The notes under the pieces were generated by a model. The model did no database searches. It had not been told where the DNA came from and worked only from the letters and a program-made list of their open reading frames with translations. A program made the position numbers and the translations under genes. A DNA stretch of 64,000 nucleotides from JAGVYF01 sp041650315 (GTDB taxonomy: Archaea; Nanobdellota; Nanobdellia; Woesearchaeales; JAGVYF01): assembly GCA_041650315.1 (NCBI GenBank), contig JBAZLJ010000002.1, positions 124,001 through 188,000 of the forward strand, given 5' to 3'. Each line of letters starts with the position of its first letter. The first letter of the stretch is position 1. Shown piece by piece: positions 25,003 through 33,239 of this stretch.

Positions 25003-26205
25003 TTATATTTCTTTCGCCACAATAATATTATGTTTAGTCCTTACTACCTCTGTCTTGATATCTTTTCCGATTGAGGAATTTGTAATTATCGAAATAACTC
25101 TACCTTTAGCTGTTGCTAATTTTTCGTTCTTCTGTCTACCGAGAGTGATAAGTTTTAATTTAATCTTCTCTCCTTTCTTGAATGGATTTGGCAATGACTT
25201 GGTTTTCTTTATCTGAAAATCTGCTGCGTTGAATATCAGTTTCATACCATATTCATTTTCAAATTGTTTCAACTCTGCATAGAAATTGTCCCATGATTTT
25301 TGCTTTGCTGGATTCCGCCCTAATTTGTAACTTAGGAAATTTTGTATCGCCACATATTTCGCGCCTATCTTCTTGCCAAATTCTATCAGCTTAGGCATCT
25401 CTTTGTCATTGAGTCCTGGAACCCAGACTGGCGCGATGATTATATCCATTATTTTTGCCGCATATTTCGCAACTTTAGTTATGTACTCTAGATTGTATGC
25501 AGCGCCGCATAATTTGCTTGCTAAATCCTTATCTAACGCGTTTAACGATAGATTAATCTGTGTCAGACCTGCTTGTTTTAGCTCGTCGATTGTCTTTTCA
25601 GTAAGTAGTGTGCCATTCGTGTTGATTGATATTCTCTTTATCTGTTTGATTTCTTTTAGGTCACTTATCAAAGGGATAGTGTCTGCATATAATAATGGCT
25701 CTCCATTTGTGCCGATGTTTATCTCTATATCATCGCTGTCTTTGAACTGTATAAGCTTCTTCAGCTCTTCTACCAAATAATCTTTTTCTATCACATAATC
25801 TGCGACTTTCCTTGAATCCTTGCCTTCATCCACCGAGCAGAATACACAGTTAAGATTGCAACCAGTGATTGGTTTTATCTCTATCAATGATGTATTCCTG
25901 TCTATGATACCGAATGCATTGTGACCTATCAATGGTATTCCGCTATTCCTATGAATGTATACAACGCTTTTGCCTGTCAATGAACTTTTCAAATTGTTGA
26001 GCCCATTGGTCAGTATCTTGCTGAATTTGTTATCCAATCTCGACTGGCTCGCTTCCGAGTATAAGATTCCGTCTTTAATCTTCACATCGAAATCTAATTC
26101 TAGTTTCGGAAATTCAAAATAGAAATATCTTAATAACACTACTTTGATATTCTCTTTATTGTCCTCGAATTTCAGCGTTTCATACTCTAGCTTTGACTGA
26201 ACCAT
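25003..26205 (-). CDS. Radical SAM protein of unknown substrate
   Basis: 400 residues from the ATG at 26205 (a GTG four codons upstream is possible). The iron-sulfur motif CNLNCVFC (C-x3-C-x2-C) lies at about 117-124. It is followed by NIGTNGEPLLYAD and INTNGTLLT, typical radical SAM barrel strands. The N-terminal ~110 residues and a basic C-terminal ~65 residues (GEKIKLKLITLGRQKNEKLATAKGRV, TRAM/OB-like) are extra. Structured element copy A lies 17 bases upstream of this start. Substrate unknown; RNA is a guess from the C-terminal domain. Confidence 0.82.
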   Translation of the reverse strand: MVQSKLEYETLKFEDNKENIKVVLLRYFYFEFPKLELDFDVKIKDGILYSEASQSRLDNKFSKILTNGLNNLKSSLTGKSVVYIHRNSGIPLIGHNAFGIIDRNTSLIEIKPITGCNLNCVFCSVDEGKDSRKVADYVIEKDYLVEELKKLIQFKDSDDIEINIGTNGEPLLYADTIPLISDLKEIKQIKRISINTNGTLLTEKTIDELKQAGLTQINLSLNALDKDLASKLCGAAYNLEYITKVAKYAAKIMDIIIAPVWVPGLNDKEMPKLIEFGKKIGAKYVAIQNFLSYKLGRNPAKQKSWDNFYAELKQFENEYGMKLIFNAADFQIKKTKSLPNPFKKGEKIKLKLITLGRQKNEKLATAKGRVISIITNSSIGKDIKTEVVRTKHNIIVAKEI

Positions 26206-26221
26206 TTTTGATCTCACGAGT

Positions 26222-26344
26222 AAGTTAGCATCGGTTCGTATGCGCTTCTTATCCGTTATTGTTGGCCTTCTCCTGTAAGGAACCCAACACCTCTTGCCAC
26301 AGATGATTATGTAGCACGATAATCCTCACATCTGATGCTAACTT
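26222..26344 (-). ncRNA. Structured RNA-like element, copy A
   Basis: One of four related elements. Closing helix AAGTTAGCATC/GATGCTAACTT (11 bp). The shared core, read on the plus strand, is CATCGGTTCG near the start, TGGCCTTCTCC in the middle, CTCTTGCC-CAGATG, and CTCAC before the closing helix. It has the most divergent core of the four. A minus-strand TATA box (about 26377-26390) lies about 35 bases before the element if transcribed on the minus strand, which would place it as leader of the radical SAM gene. Strand is a preference, not proven. Confidence 0.6.
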
Positions 26345-26418
26345 TATAATTATGACCACACTGCCGATAATATATAAAATTAACTATATATCGCAGTAGG
26401 ATTAAAGCGATTGAGAAT

Positions 26419-26429
26419 AATTTATAAAT
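26419..26429 (+). promoter_or_regulatory. GINS promoter TATA box
   Basis: aatttataaat lies about 40 bases before the ATG at 26464 and overlaps the more upstream in-frame ATG at 26428, which argues for the downstream start. Confidence 0.55.
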
Positions 26430-26463
26430 GGCTTATCCCTCCAGTTTTAATGGGTATCAAAAA

Positions 26464-27099
26464 ATGAGCGATGGTCAAAATAATAACAATAATAATCAGA
26501 TAAAGATAACTTATGAGACCTTGTTCGAACTTCTCCGTCGAGAAAAAGGTAAAGGCGAACTTCAGGAGCTGGACAGGACATTCATGAGAGACCTCGCTGC
26601 GTACATGCTCGAAAAAAATGAAATGATGCAGAAAGAGAACGAGCAGGCGCATCTTTTCGGCGAACAAGAGAAGCTGAAGACGCTCAACGAGATGAATAAT
26701 ATCAAGAAGATTGTGCGCGAGTTCCATGAACGCCGTGAACGGAAGATAATCGATATGGCGCTGAACAAGAGCCGGACTAATTCAAGTTTGATAACCAATG
26801 TCAATCTCCTGCCTGAAGAAGTGCCTTTCTATGAGTCTATTGTCAAAGTCTTGAATGAGTACAGGACCGCGCTGAATTGCGCGATGAGTGCAGAACGTGT
26901 GAAAGCGCAGGCGCTGAAGATCACTAAAGATGATTCTGTCAAGATGGTTAAATTCATACAGCCAGTGGCTAGATTCGTTGGCAAAGAATTAGAACCTTAC
27001 GGGCCGTTCCAGAACGAAGATGTGGCCAGCCTGCCTTCAGAGATTGCCGAAATCCTGGTGCAGCAGCTGAAAGCGAAAGAGATTGTCGAGATTGAATAG
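26464..27099 (+). CDS. GINS complex subunit (archaeal Gins15/51-like)
   Basis: 211 residues from the ATG at 26464; the frame extends 12 codons further into the TATA box. Pattern: ITYETLFELLRREK, LDRTFMRDLAAYM, RRERKIIDMALNKSRT, then the C-terminal B-domain (VKFIQPVARFVGKELEPYGPFQNEDVASLP...IVEIE). GINS stimulates the MCM helicase in the replisome. Gene order GINS then L44e-S27e-aIF2alpha is typical of archaea. It is flanked on both sides by structured elements A and B. Confidence 0.9.
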   Translation: MSDGQNNNNNNQIKITYETLFELLRREKGKGELQELDRTFMRDLAAYMLEKNEMMQKENEQAHLFGEQEKLKTLNEMNNIKKIVREFHERRERKIIDMALNKSRTNSSLITNVNLLPEEVPFYESIVKVLNEYRTALNCAMSAERVKAQALKITKDDSVKMVKFIQPVARFVGKELEPYGPFQNEDVASLPSEIAEILVQQLKAKEIVEIE

Positions 27100-27116
27100 A
27101 TTTGTTCTAAACTAAG

Positions 27117-27231
27117 GTTAGCGTCGGTTCGGGTGCGATTATTTTCGCGATAGCTGGCCTCTCTCCGGATGAGACTACCCTCTTTGCCGCTGGTGATTAT
27201 ATACTATATGACCCTCACTATTGACGCTAAC
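27117..27231 (-). ncRNA. Structured RNA-like element, copy B
   Basis: Closing helix GTTAGCGTC/GACGCTAAC. Compared with copy A, the inner A-T pair has become G-C on both sides (GCATC/GATGC to GCGTC/GACGC), a compensatory change. Core strings, plus-strand reading: GTCGGTTCG, CTGGCCTCTCTCCGGATGAG, CCCTCTTTGCCGCTGGTG, CCCTCAC. It lies between GINS and rpl44e, and rpl44e has its own TATA (about 27273-27285) further downstream, so it is not an obvious plus-strand leader. Confidence 0.65.
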
Positions 27232-27308
27232 GTTATAGTTGATAGAACAAATAGATACTCGTAAAAAACCAAAGCTTTTTAAATGGACGTTTACTTCTTA
27301 GCTACAAT

Positions 27309-27626
27309 ATGAAAGTACCTAAACTCATCAAAAAATACTGCAAATTCTGTAAAACACATACTGAGCAGAAAGTAGTAGTCGGAAAGCAGAAGACCAGAGG
27401 TTCTGCGCACCCGCTCAGCCAAGGCTCAAAGCCAAGGATGAAGATCAGGGGTGTCGGACAAGGTATGGGTAACATGGGTAAACTTTCCAGAGGGGCTATG
27501 ACTTCCTGGAAGAGATATAACAAGAAACAGAGCAAAAAACTCGATCTTAGGTATACTTGCAAACAATGCAATAAAACTACCAGCAAAAGGCACACAATAA
27601 GAGCCAAGAAGGTAGAGCAGCAATAG
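27309..27626 (+). CDS. rpl44e: 50S ribosomal protein L44e
   Basis: 105 residues. The zinc-ribbon pairs CKFC near the start and CKQC near the end, with the central RGSAHPLSQGSKPRMKIRGVGQG, are diagnostic. Promoter ctttttaaatgg precedes it. First gene of the conserved L44e-S27e-aIF2alpha-Nop10-PAC2 cluster. Confidence 0.97.
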   Translation: MKVPKLIKKYCKFCKTHTEQKVVVGKQKTRGSAHPLSQGSKPRMKIRGVGQGMGNMGKLSRGAMTSWKRYNKKQSKKLDLRYTCKQCNKTTSKRHTIRAKKVEQQ

Positions 27627-27645
27627 GGATACACAAGGTGTCAAA

Positions 27646-27831
27646 ATGATTGTCAAAGAAACAAAAAGCAGATTCGTGAAAGTAAGATGCCCAAAATGCA
27701 AGAATGAACAGATTATATTCGGCAAAGCATCAACAAAGATAAACTGCTTGGTATGCAACAATACCATATTGGCAAGTCCTCTCGGCGGAAAAGCTGAGAT
27801 CAAAGCAAGAATACTTGAGGTACTAGAATAG
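27646..27831 (+). CDS. rps27e: 30S ribosomal protein S27e
   Basis: 61 residues with a C4 zinc ribbon (CPKCKNEQIIFGKASTKINCLVC). Full length for archaeal S27e. Ends directly against the aIF2alpha start. Confidence 0.97.
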   Translation: MIVKETKSRFVKVRCPKCKNEQIIFGKASTKINCLVCNNTILASPLGGKAEIKARILEVLE

Positions 27832-28611
27832 ATGCAACTTAGAAAAGAAGGGCTTCCTGAAGAAGGAGACCTAGTGCTTTGCACTGTCACAAAAATATAC
27901 TTTAATTCTGTTTTCGTTAGGATTGATGAATACGATAAAACTGGCATGATCCATATCTCTGAGATCAGTCCTGGACGTATCAGAAATATCAATGATTTCG
28001 TCACTATGGACAAGAAGATTGTCTGCAAAGTCATCGAAATCGATCACAAGAAAGGGCATATCAACTTGTCTTTGAGGAGGGTAAACGAAATCCAGAAAAG
28101 AAACAAGCTCGACGAGATTAAACAAGAGCAGAAAGCTGAGAAAATAATCGAATATGTCGCAAAAGAACTCGGCATTCCTATGAATGATGCTTATACTAAA
28201 ATAGTTTCTGGAATTTCTAAGAAATATACCGAACTTCATACATTCTTCCAAGATTTAGTTAACGGACATACTTCATTCGATAAGTTCGAGATAGATACTA
28301 AATTAGCTGAAGCTCTTGAAAAAGTAGTGCGCGAAAGGATAAAACCGCCTAAAGTAGAGATCAAAGGCGAATTGACACTTAAGAGTTATGCGCCTGACGG
28401 CGTTGAGATTGTACGTTCTGCTTTAGAAAAAGCGCTCAAAAAAGATCCTGAGCATGTATCAATCAAGTATCTTGGCGGTGGACGTTACAGCCTTAATGTG
28501 ACTTCTTCGGATTACAAAACTGCTGAGAAATTGGTTGAATCTATCACCAATGTCGTTACTTTGCATATGGAAAAGACCAAAGGAACCGCAGAATTCAAGA
28601 GGTTGAATTAG
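27832..28611 (+). CDS. Translation initiation factor 2 subunit alpha
   Basis: 259 residues. An S1 RNA-binding domain (about 10-85; EEGDLVLCTVTKIYFNSVFVRIDEY...GMIHISEIS) is followed by a helical domain and an alpha-beta C-domain (GELTLKSYAPDGVEIVRSAL...IKYLGGGRYSLNV). It binds aIF2-gamma in the ternary complex with initiator tRNA. The start abuts the rps27e stop without a gap. Confidence 0.96.
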   Translation: MQLRKEGLPEEGDLVLCTVTKIYFNSVFVRIDEYDKTGMIHISEISPGRIRNINDFVTMDKKIVCKVIEIDHKKGHINLSLRRVNEIQKRNKLDEIKQEQKAEKIIEYVAKELGIPMNDAYTKIVSGISKKYTELHTFFQDLVNGHTSFDKFEIDTKLAEALEKVVRERIKPPKVEIKGELTLKSYAPDGVEIVRSALEKALKKDPEHVSIKYLGGGRYSLNVTSSDYKTAEKLVESITNVVTLHMEKTKGTAEFKRLN

Positions 28612-28612
28612 G

Positions 28613-28777
28613 ATGAAACATATCATGCTCTGCTCTAAATGTAAGGCTTATACAATGAAGGAAGCCTGCCCTCATTGCGGTTCTAAAACAAACATGCCTA
28701 AACCGCCTAAGTATTCTCCAGAAGACCAGTACGGCGATTATAGGAGAAAGGCGAAGAAGGAACAAGGACTTCTATAG
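28613..28777 (+). CDS. nop10: H/ACA RNP protein Nop10
   Basis: 54 residues starting MKHIMLCSKCKAYTMKEACPHCG. The two Cys pairs form the archaeal Nop10 zinc ribbon, followed by the basic PKPPKYSPEDQYGDYRRKAK linker that contacts Cbf5. A core protein of pseudouridylation RNPs. It starts one base after the aIF2alpha stop. Confidence 0.96.
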   Translation: MKHIMLCSKCKAYTMKEACPHCGSKTNMPKPPKYSPEDQYGDYRRKAKKEQGLL

Positions 28778-28822
28778 ACATATACGCAAAACTTTAAATA
28801 GGCTAAATCTTATTCTGTATAT

Positions 28823-29596
28823 ATGGTCTGGAACATCAAAAGCAAAGGTAAAGAGGCTATTGTTTCTCCTATATTGATTGCAGGATTGCCTGGCATAGGT
28901 AATGTCAGCAAGATAACTGTTGACTTCATGATCGCAGAACTAGGCGCGAAAGAAGTGGCGGATATCACTTCATATTCTATGCCGCACACTGTGCTGGTTA
29001 ATGAGAAAAACTTAATAGAACTGCCTAAGATTGCGTTGTATCACAAAAAAGTGAAGAACCAAGACTTCCTGTTCCTAGCGGGCGATGCGCAGCCTATAGA
29101 TGAACCGAGCACCTACGAATTGTGCGATACGCTTCTTGATCACGTTGAAAAGATGAAATGCAAAGAAATCATATGCTTGGCGGGTATCGGATTGCAGCAT
29201 GAACCTAACGAACCAGTACTATATTGCACTGCTAACAATAAGAAAATCATTGATGAATATAAAAAAAGCGTTAAATTGAATAATGACATATCCGGCGTTG
29301 TTGGTCCAATAATAGGCGTTGCCGGACTATTACCTGGACTTGCCTCGCGACGTAATATACCTGGCATAATCATACTTGCAGAGACTTTCGCGCATCCATT
29401 ATATGTAGGTATAAAAGGCGCTAAACAGATAGTCAAGCTACTGAATGATAAATTCAAGCTTGGAATTTCGACTTCAAAATTGGATAAAGACATTAAGGAT
29501 CTTGAAGAATCTGTCAAAAGGATGCCTGAAGATCTCAATAAGATAACAAAAGCATTAAAAGCTTTGAAAACCAAAGAAATCAACTATATAGGGTGA
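28823..29596 (+). CDS. PAC2 family / proteasome assembly chaperone-like protein
   Basis: 257 residues. LIAGLPGIGNVSKITVDFMIAEL near the N-terminus and VGPIIGVAGLLPGLASRRNIPGIIILAETFAHP in the centre are PAC2 signatures. The C-terminal ~50 residues are a charged helix. PAC2 proteins act as proteasome assembly factors in eukaryotes; the archaeal role is less clear. It completes the conserved cluster after Nop10, with its own TATA-like actttaaatag upstream. Confidence 0.9.
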   Translation: MVWNIKSKGKEAIVSPILIAGLPGIGNVSKITVDFMIAELGAKEVADITSYSMPHTVLVNEKNLIELPKIALYHKKVKNQDFLFLAGDAQPIDEPSTYELCDTLLDHVEKMKCKEIICLAGIGLQHEPNEPVLYCTANNKKIIDEYKKSVKLNNDISGVVGPIIGVAGLLPGLASRRNIPGIIILAETFAHPLYVGIKGAKQIVKLLNDKFKLGISTSKLDKDIKDLEESVKRMPEDLNKITKALKALKTKEINYIG

Positions 29597-29600
29597 TTCG

Positions 29601-30848
29601 ATGGATTTGAAAATAAAAGAGGTACGAGCTTATCCTATCAAGGATTCTAGAGGCAACCCTACTGTAGAAGTCGAGCTTTCTTCTAATAAATTCAGTGTTA
29701 AAGCGGCAGTCCCTTCTGGCGCGTCCACTGGGATATATGAAGCGCATGAATTACGTGATAAAGATGGCCGCGGTGTGAATCTTGCGGTCAAGAATGTGAA
29801 CAGGACTATACGCGGATATATGATTGGCGAAGATGTGACGAACCAATCTGCGATTGATAAAATGCTTATCGACTTAGATGGCACTCGAAATAAGCGCAGG
29901 CTTGGCGCGAATGCTATCCTTGGTGTGAGTCTGGCAGCCGCCAGGTTGCGTGCTAAAGTGCTTGGTAAATCGCTTTATGCTTCATTGGGTAAGTCTACTG
30001 TTCTTCCTATCCCTTTCATGAACATCATAAATGGCGGGCGTCATGCCAATAATGGGTTATGCTTCCAGGAGTTCATGATTGTTCCACGATTTAAGACATT
30101 TAAGGAAAGTCTTTCTGGCGGGATTTCTGTATATAACGAACTTAAACAAATAATCGGACGGAGATACGGACGTTCGGGTTTGATACTTGGTGATGAAGGA
30201 GGATTCGCTCCGCATGTCAAGGATCAATATGAAGCATTGGATTTGATTGTTAAGGCTATTGATAAATTAGGTTATTCCAAAAATGTAAAGATTGCCATGG
30301 ATTGCGCGGCATCAGAGTTCTATAAAACTAATATATTCGGCAAAAGCTATTATTATGTGAACGGCAAGAAATTGGAATATCATAAATTGGTTGAAATATA
30401 TGAAAAACTTTTGTCTGAATATCCGATTGTGTCTATTGAAGATCCATTTGCGCAGGATAATTTTAGCGAATTTTCTCGATTCAAAAAGGATTTCGGACGG
30501 AAGGCGCAGATTGTGGGTGATGATCTGCTTGTGACTAACATATCTCGTATCCATAAAGCAATCGAATACGATGCTTGCAATGGACTTCTGCTTAAAGTCA
30601 ATCAAATCGGTACTCTTACTGAAGCTATTGGCGCCGCTAAATTGGCTATGTCCCAAAAATGGGGCGTGATGGTCAGTCATCGTTCCGGCGAAACAATGGA
30701 TCCGTTTATTTCGGATTTGGCTGTTGGTATTGGTACTGGTCAGATTAAATCAGGGGCACCAAACAAGCCTGAAAGACTCGCTAAATATAATCGTCTTGTT
30801 GCTATCGAAAAAGAGCTGGGTTCTAAAGCTCGGATGGGCTCATTATGA
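29601..30848 (+). CDS. eno: Enolase
   Basis: 415 residues. Catalytic landmarks: SGASTGIYEA loop near 40, GDEGGFAPH (about 200-208), SIEDPF and GDDLLVTN metal-ligand strands, LLLKVNQIGTLTEA with the catalytic Lys, and SHRSGETMD. Interconverts 2-phosphoglycerate and phosphoenolpyruvate. Overlaps gpmI by 4 nt, so two consecutive glycolytic steps are co-expressed. Confidence 0.97.
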   Translation: MDLKIKEVRAYPIKDSRGNPTVEVELSSNKFSVKAAVPSGASTGIYEAHELRDKDGRGVNLAVKNVNRTIRGYMIGEDVTNQSAIDKMLIDLDGTRNKRRLGANAILGVSLAAARLRAKVLGKSLYASLGKSTVLPIPFMNIINGGRHANNGLCFQEFMIVPRFKTFKESLSGGISVYNELKQIIGRRYGRSGLILGDEGGFAPHVKDQYEALDLIVKAIDKLGYSKNVKIAMDCAASEFYKTNIFGKSYYYVNGKKLEYHKLVEIYEKLLSEYPIVSIEDPFAQDNFSEFSRFKKDFGRKAQIVGDDLLVTNISRIHKAIEYDACNGLLLKVNQIGTLTEAIGAAKLAMSQKWGVMVSHRSGETMDPFISDLAVGIGTGQIKSGAPNKPERLAKYNRLVAIEKELGSKARMGSL

Positions 30849-32332
30849 AGAAACCTGTAATGCTTGTTATCCTGGACGGGTGGGGCATTGATTGGAGAAA
30901 ACGCGGAAATGCAGTGAAGCTCGCTAAGACCCCTACCATCTATCAGCTTGAGAAAGGGCCTAAATCTATATTGAAAGCGTCCGGTCTTTCTGTCGGACTT
31001 CCGGATAAACAAATGGGTAGCTCTGAAGTTGGACACCTTAACATAGGAGCTGGGCGCATCGTGCATCAAGAGCTTATGAAAATCAATAATATGATCAAAG
31101 ATGGAAGTTTCTTCGAGAATCCTGCTTTGAAAGAGATTTTTTCTAAAAATGAACATGTGCACTTAATTGGACTAGTGAGTGATGGCGGAGTTCATTCACA
31201 CCAAGATCAGCTTTACGCATTGATTGATTTCGCTAAAAAATATAACTGCAAAGTAAACGTACATGCTATCTTAGATGGACGTGATACTAAACCGAAATCG
31301 GCTTTGACTTATATTGCTAAACTAGAGAAAAAACTTCGCGGTGTTGGGCAGATTGCCACAGTGTCCGGCAGGTTCTATGCCATGGACAGAGATAAGAGAT
31401 GGGCCAGGACTAAAAAAGCGTATGATATAATCGTATCCGGCTCTGGGATATATCATAAGAATGCGACCGAAGCAATCAAGGATTCCTATGCTAAGAATGT
31501 GACTGATGAATTCGTCGAACCTATCGTTGTTGGTGAATATTCCGGGTTCAAGAATGATGATGCTGTGATATTCTTCAATTTCCGTCCGGATAGAGGTAGA
31601 CAGTTGACGCACGCTTTTGTGGATAAGGAATTCAAAGGATTCTCGCGCAAATATGTTAAGACTAAGTTCGTGACTTTTGTTGAATATGATAGGACTTTAC
31701 ATCATGTCCACGTCGCTTTCCCAAAAGAGAATTTTGTTAACCTATTAGGCGACATTATATCTAAACACAATCTGAAGCAATTACGCATTGCCGAGACTGA
31801 GAAATACGCACACGTTACTTATTTCTTCAACGGACTTGTGGAGAAACCTTATGAAGGCGAGGATCGCATACTTATTCCGAGTCCGAAAGTGCGCACTTAT
31901 GATATGAAGCCTGAGATGAGCGCTCAGGAAGTGACTGATACTGTTGTTTCAAAAATGGACAAATATGATTTCATTGTCTTGAATTTCGCGAATCCTGACA
32001 TGGTCGGGCATACCGGCGTACTGAAGGCAGCAATAATGGCTGTTGAGTTTGTGGATTCTTGCCTTGCGAAGATTGTCGCGCGGATAAAAGAGCTTGACGG
32101 CGTTCTTCTTGTGACAGCTGACCACGGCAATTGCGAAGAGATGCTCGTGGAAGGCGAGAATTCTTGCGATACTGCGCACAGCACTAATCCTGTGCCATTT
32201 TATCTATTCAATCATCCTGCTAAATTGCGCCGTAAAGGGATATTAGCGGATATCGCGCCGACTATACTTGATCTACTCGGCATTGAGAAGCCGAAAGAGA
32301 TGACTGGCGAAGATTTGATTATACGGGATTGA
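30845..32332 (+). CDS. gpmI: 2,3-bisphosphoglycerate-independent phosphoglycerate mutase
   Basis: 495 residues, the long bacterial-type iPGM rather than the short archaeal ApgM. VILDGWGID holds the first metal Asp and KQMGSSEVGHLNIGAGR the catalytic Ser. FVEYDRTLHHVHVAFP and VTADHGNCEEM hold further Mn ligands. Interconverts 3- and 2-phosphoglycerate. Coupled to eno. Confidence 0.96.
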   Translation: MKKPVMLVILDGWGIDWRKRGNAVKLAKTPTIYQLEKGPKSILKASGLSVGLPDKQMGSSEVGHLNIGAGRIVHQELMKINNMIKDGSFFENPALKEIFSKNEHVHLIGLVSDGGVHSHQDQLYALIDFAKKYNCKVNVHAILDGRDTKPKSALTYIAKLEKKLRGVGQIATVSGRFYAMDRDKRWARTKKAYDIIVSGSGIYHKNATEAIKDSYAKNVTDEFVEPIVVGEYSGFKNDDAVIFFNFRPDRGRQLTHAFVDKEFKGFSRKYVKTKFVTFVEYDRTLHHVHVAFPKENFVNLLGDIISKHNLKQLRIAETEKYAHVTYFFNGLVEKPYEGEDRILIPSPKVRTYDMKPEMSAQEVTDTVVSKMDKYDFIVLNFANPDMVGHTGVLKAAIMAVEFVDSCLAKIVARIKELDGVLLVTADHGNCEEMLVEGENSCDTAHSTNPVPFYLFNHPAKLRRKGILADIAPTILDLLGIEKPKEMTGEDLIIRD

Positions 32333-32510
32333 GATTAACAGCGATTTAACTCTTCCAGAGTCTTGCAGGTTCTTCTAACCAAATCGTTCGCTTTGCTCAC
32401 AACTTCTCTTAATCGCGATGTTCTATTCAATAATTTCAGGGACTAACAAAGGGGGCAATTTAAACCTTCTTTAAGGAAAATTTAAATACCCCAAAACAAT
32501 ATTTTGTTAT

Positions 32511-33041
32511 ATGAACAGAAAATGCTTATTAAACAGTTTAGTTCTAATCATCGCAGTTTCTTTAATTGTATCCCTTTCAGGATGTTCACAAAATAGCGCG
32601 GATAATGCCGATTCAATAACTGCTGATTGCAGATATCCTGTTAATAAATTAGAAATATCAGTTTCTCCTGCAAGATGTCAGCAGCTCTCCAATGATTGTG
32701 AAATGTTCTATGTTAAAATCACAAGCCCGCAAATATCATCATTAATTTCATCAGGTAAATATCCTTGCACTGAAGGAATAGGTTCAACAGCGCCATGCGT
32801 AGTTCCAGATGCTCATGGATGGTCTAGATTATTCTGTTACAATGTTGCAGAATGCAGCAAAGGAACAACAACGGATTTAGGAGTAAGTTTTGGCGGAGCC
32901 ATGATGGATTCATCAATAAAAATAACCGACACCGTTGATTACTGCCCCATAACTAAAGAAGGAACTCCATTAGGAAAGTGTGTAAGTTCGATAACAAAGC
33001 AATGCGATCCTGATGCAACGCTTACTCTCCTAGTTAATTGA
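32511..33041 (+). CDS. Cysteine-rich putative lipoprotein
   Basis: 176 residues. The signal with lipobox-like VSLSGC ends at about residue 25. The mature part has about ten Cys, likely disulfide-bonded outside the cell, and no known catalytic motif. TATA-like tttaaatacc lies about 28 bases before the ATG. Flanking spacers 32333-32510 and 33042-33239 contain only small hairpins. Function unknown. Confidence 0.65.
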   Translation: MNRKCLLNSLVLIIAVSLIVSLSGCSQNSADNADSITADCRYPVNKLEISVSPARCQQLSNDCEMFYVKITSPQISSLISSGKYPCTEGIGSTAPCVVPDAHGWSRLFCYNVAECSKGTTTDLGVSFGGAMMDSSIKITDTVDYCPITKEGTPLGKCVSSITKQCDPDATLTLLVN

Positions 33042-33125
33042 TATTGATTCGAAATGGTCCACAGCCAATTATAATTCAATTTTTAAAAGTTTCTTGTTAC
33101 TTGTCGCCAGAACTCCGCTTAGGTA

Positions 33126-33238
33126 TTTTGCCAAGCAAAATTCTTTCCTCTCCCAAATTGCTCTTCGAGCTACTTCGTTAAATTCCGATGTTATACTTAC
33201 CGCCACACACAAAAAGCGCCATTTTATGCGCAAAATAA
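33126..33238. repeat. Cluster of small hairpins between convergent genes
   Basis: The spacer holds ATTTTGC-caa-GCAAAAT (33126-33142), GCTC-ttc-GAGC (about 33162-33172) and GCGC...GCGC flanked by A/T runs (about 33216-33232). The last is probably a terminator for one or both convergent genes. No ORF is credible here. Confidence 0.4.
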
Positions 33239-33239
33239 C

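Noticed and set aside
27426..28034. Minus-strand 202-codon ORF over rpl44e, rps27e and a2F-alpha
   Set aside because: It is a shadow of three certain ribosomal/translation genes and has no recognisable motif.
32333..32510. Fifth copy of the structured element
   Set aside because: A TTTGCTCAC string and a GCGATT/AATCGC pair recall the family, but the GGTTCG, TCCGGA and CTTTGCCG core strings are missing.
33042..33239. Pseudogene remnant in the spacer before the UvrA-like gene
   Set aside because: Short open stretches exist on the minus strand but contain stops and match no recognised protein; hairpins explain the sequence better.
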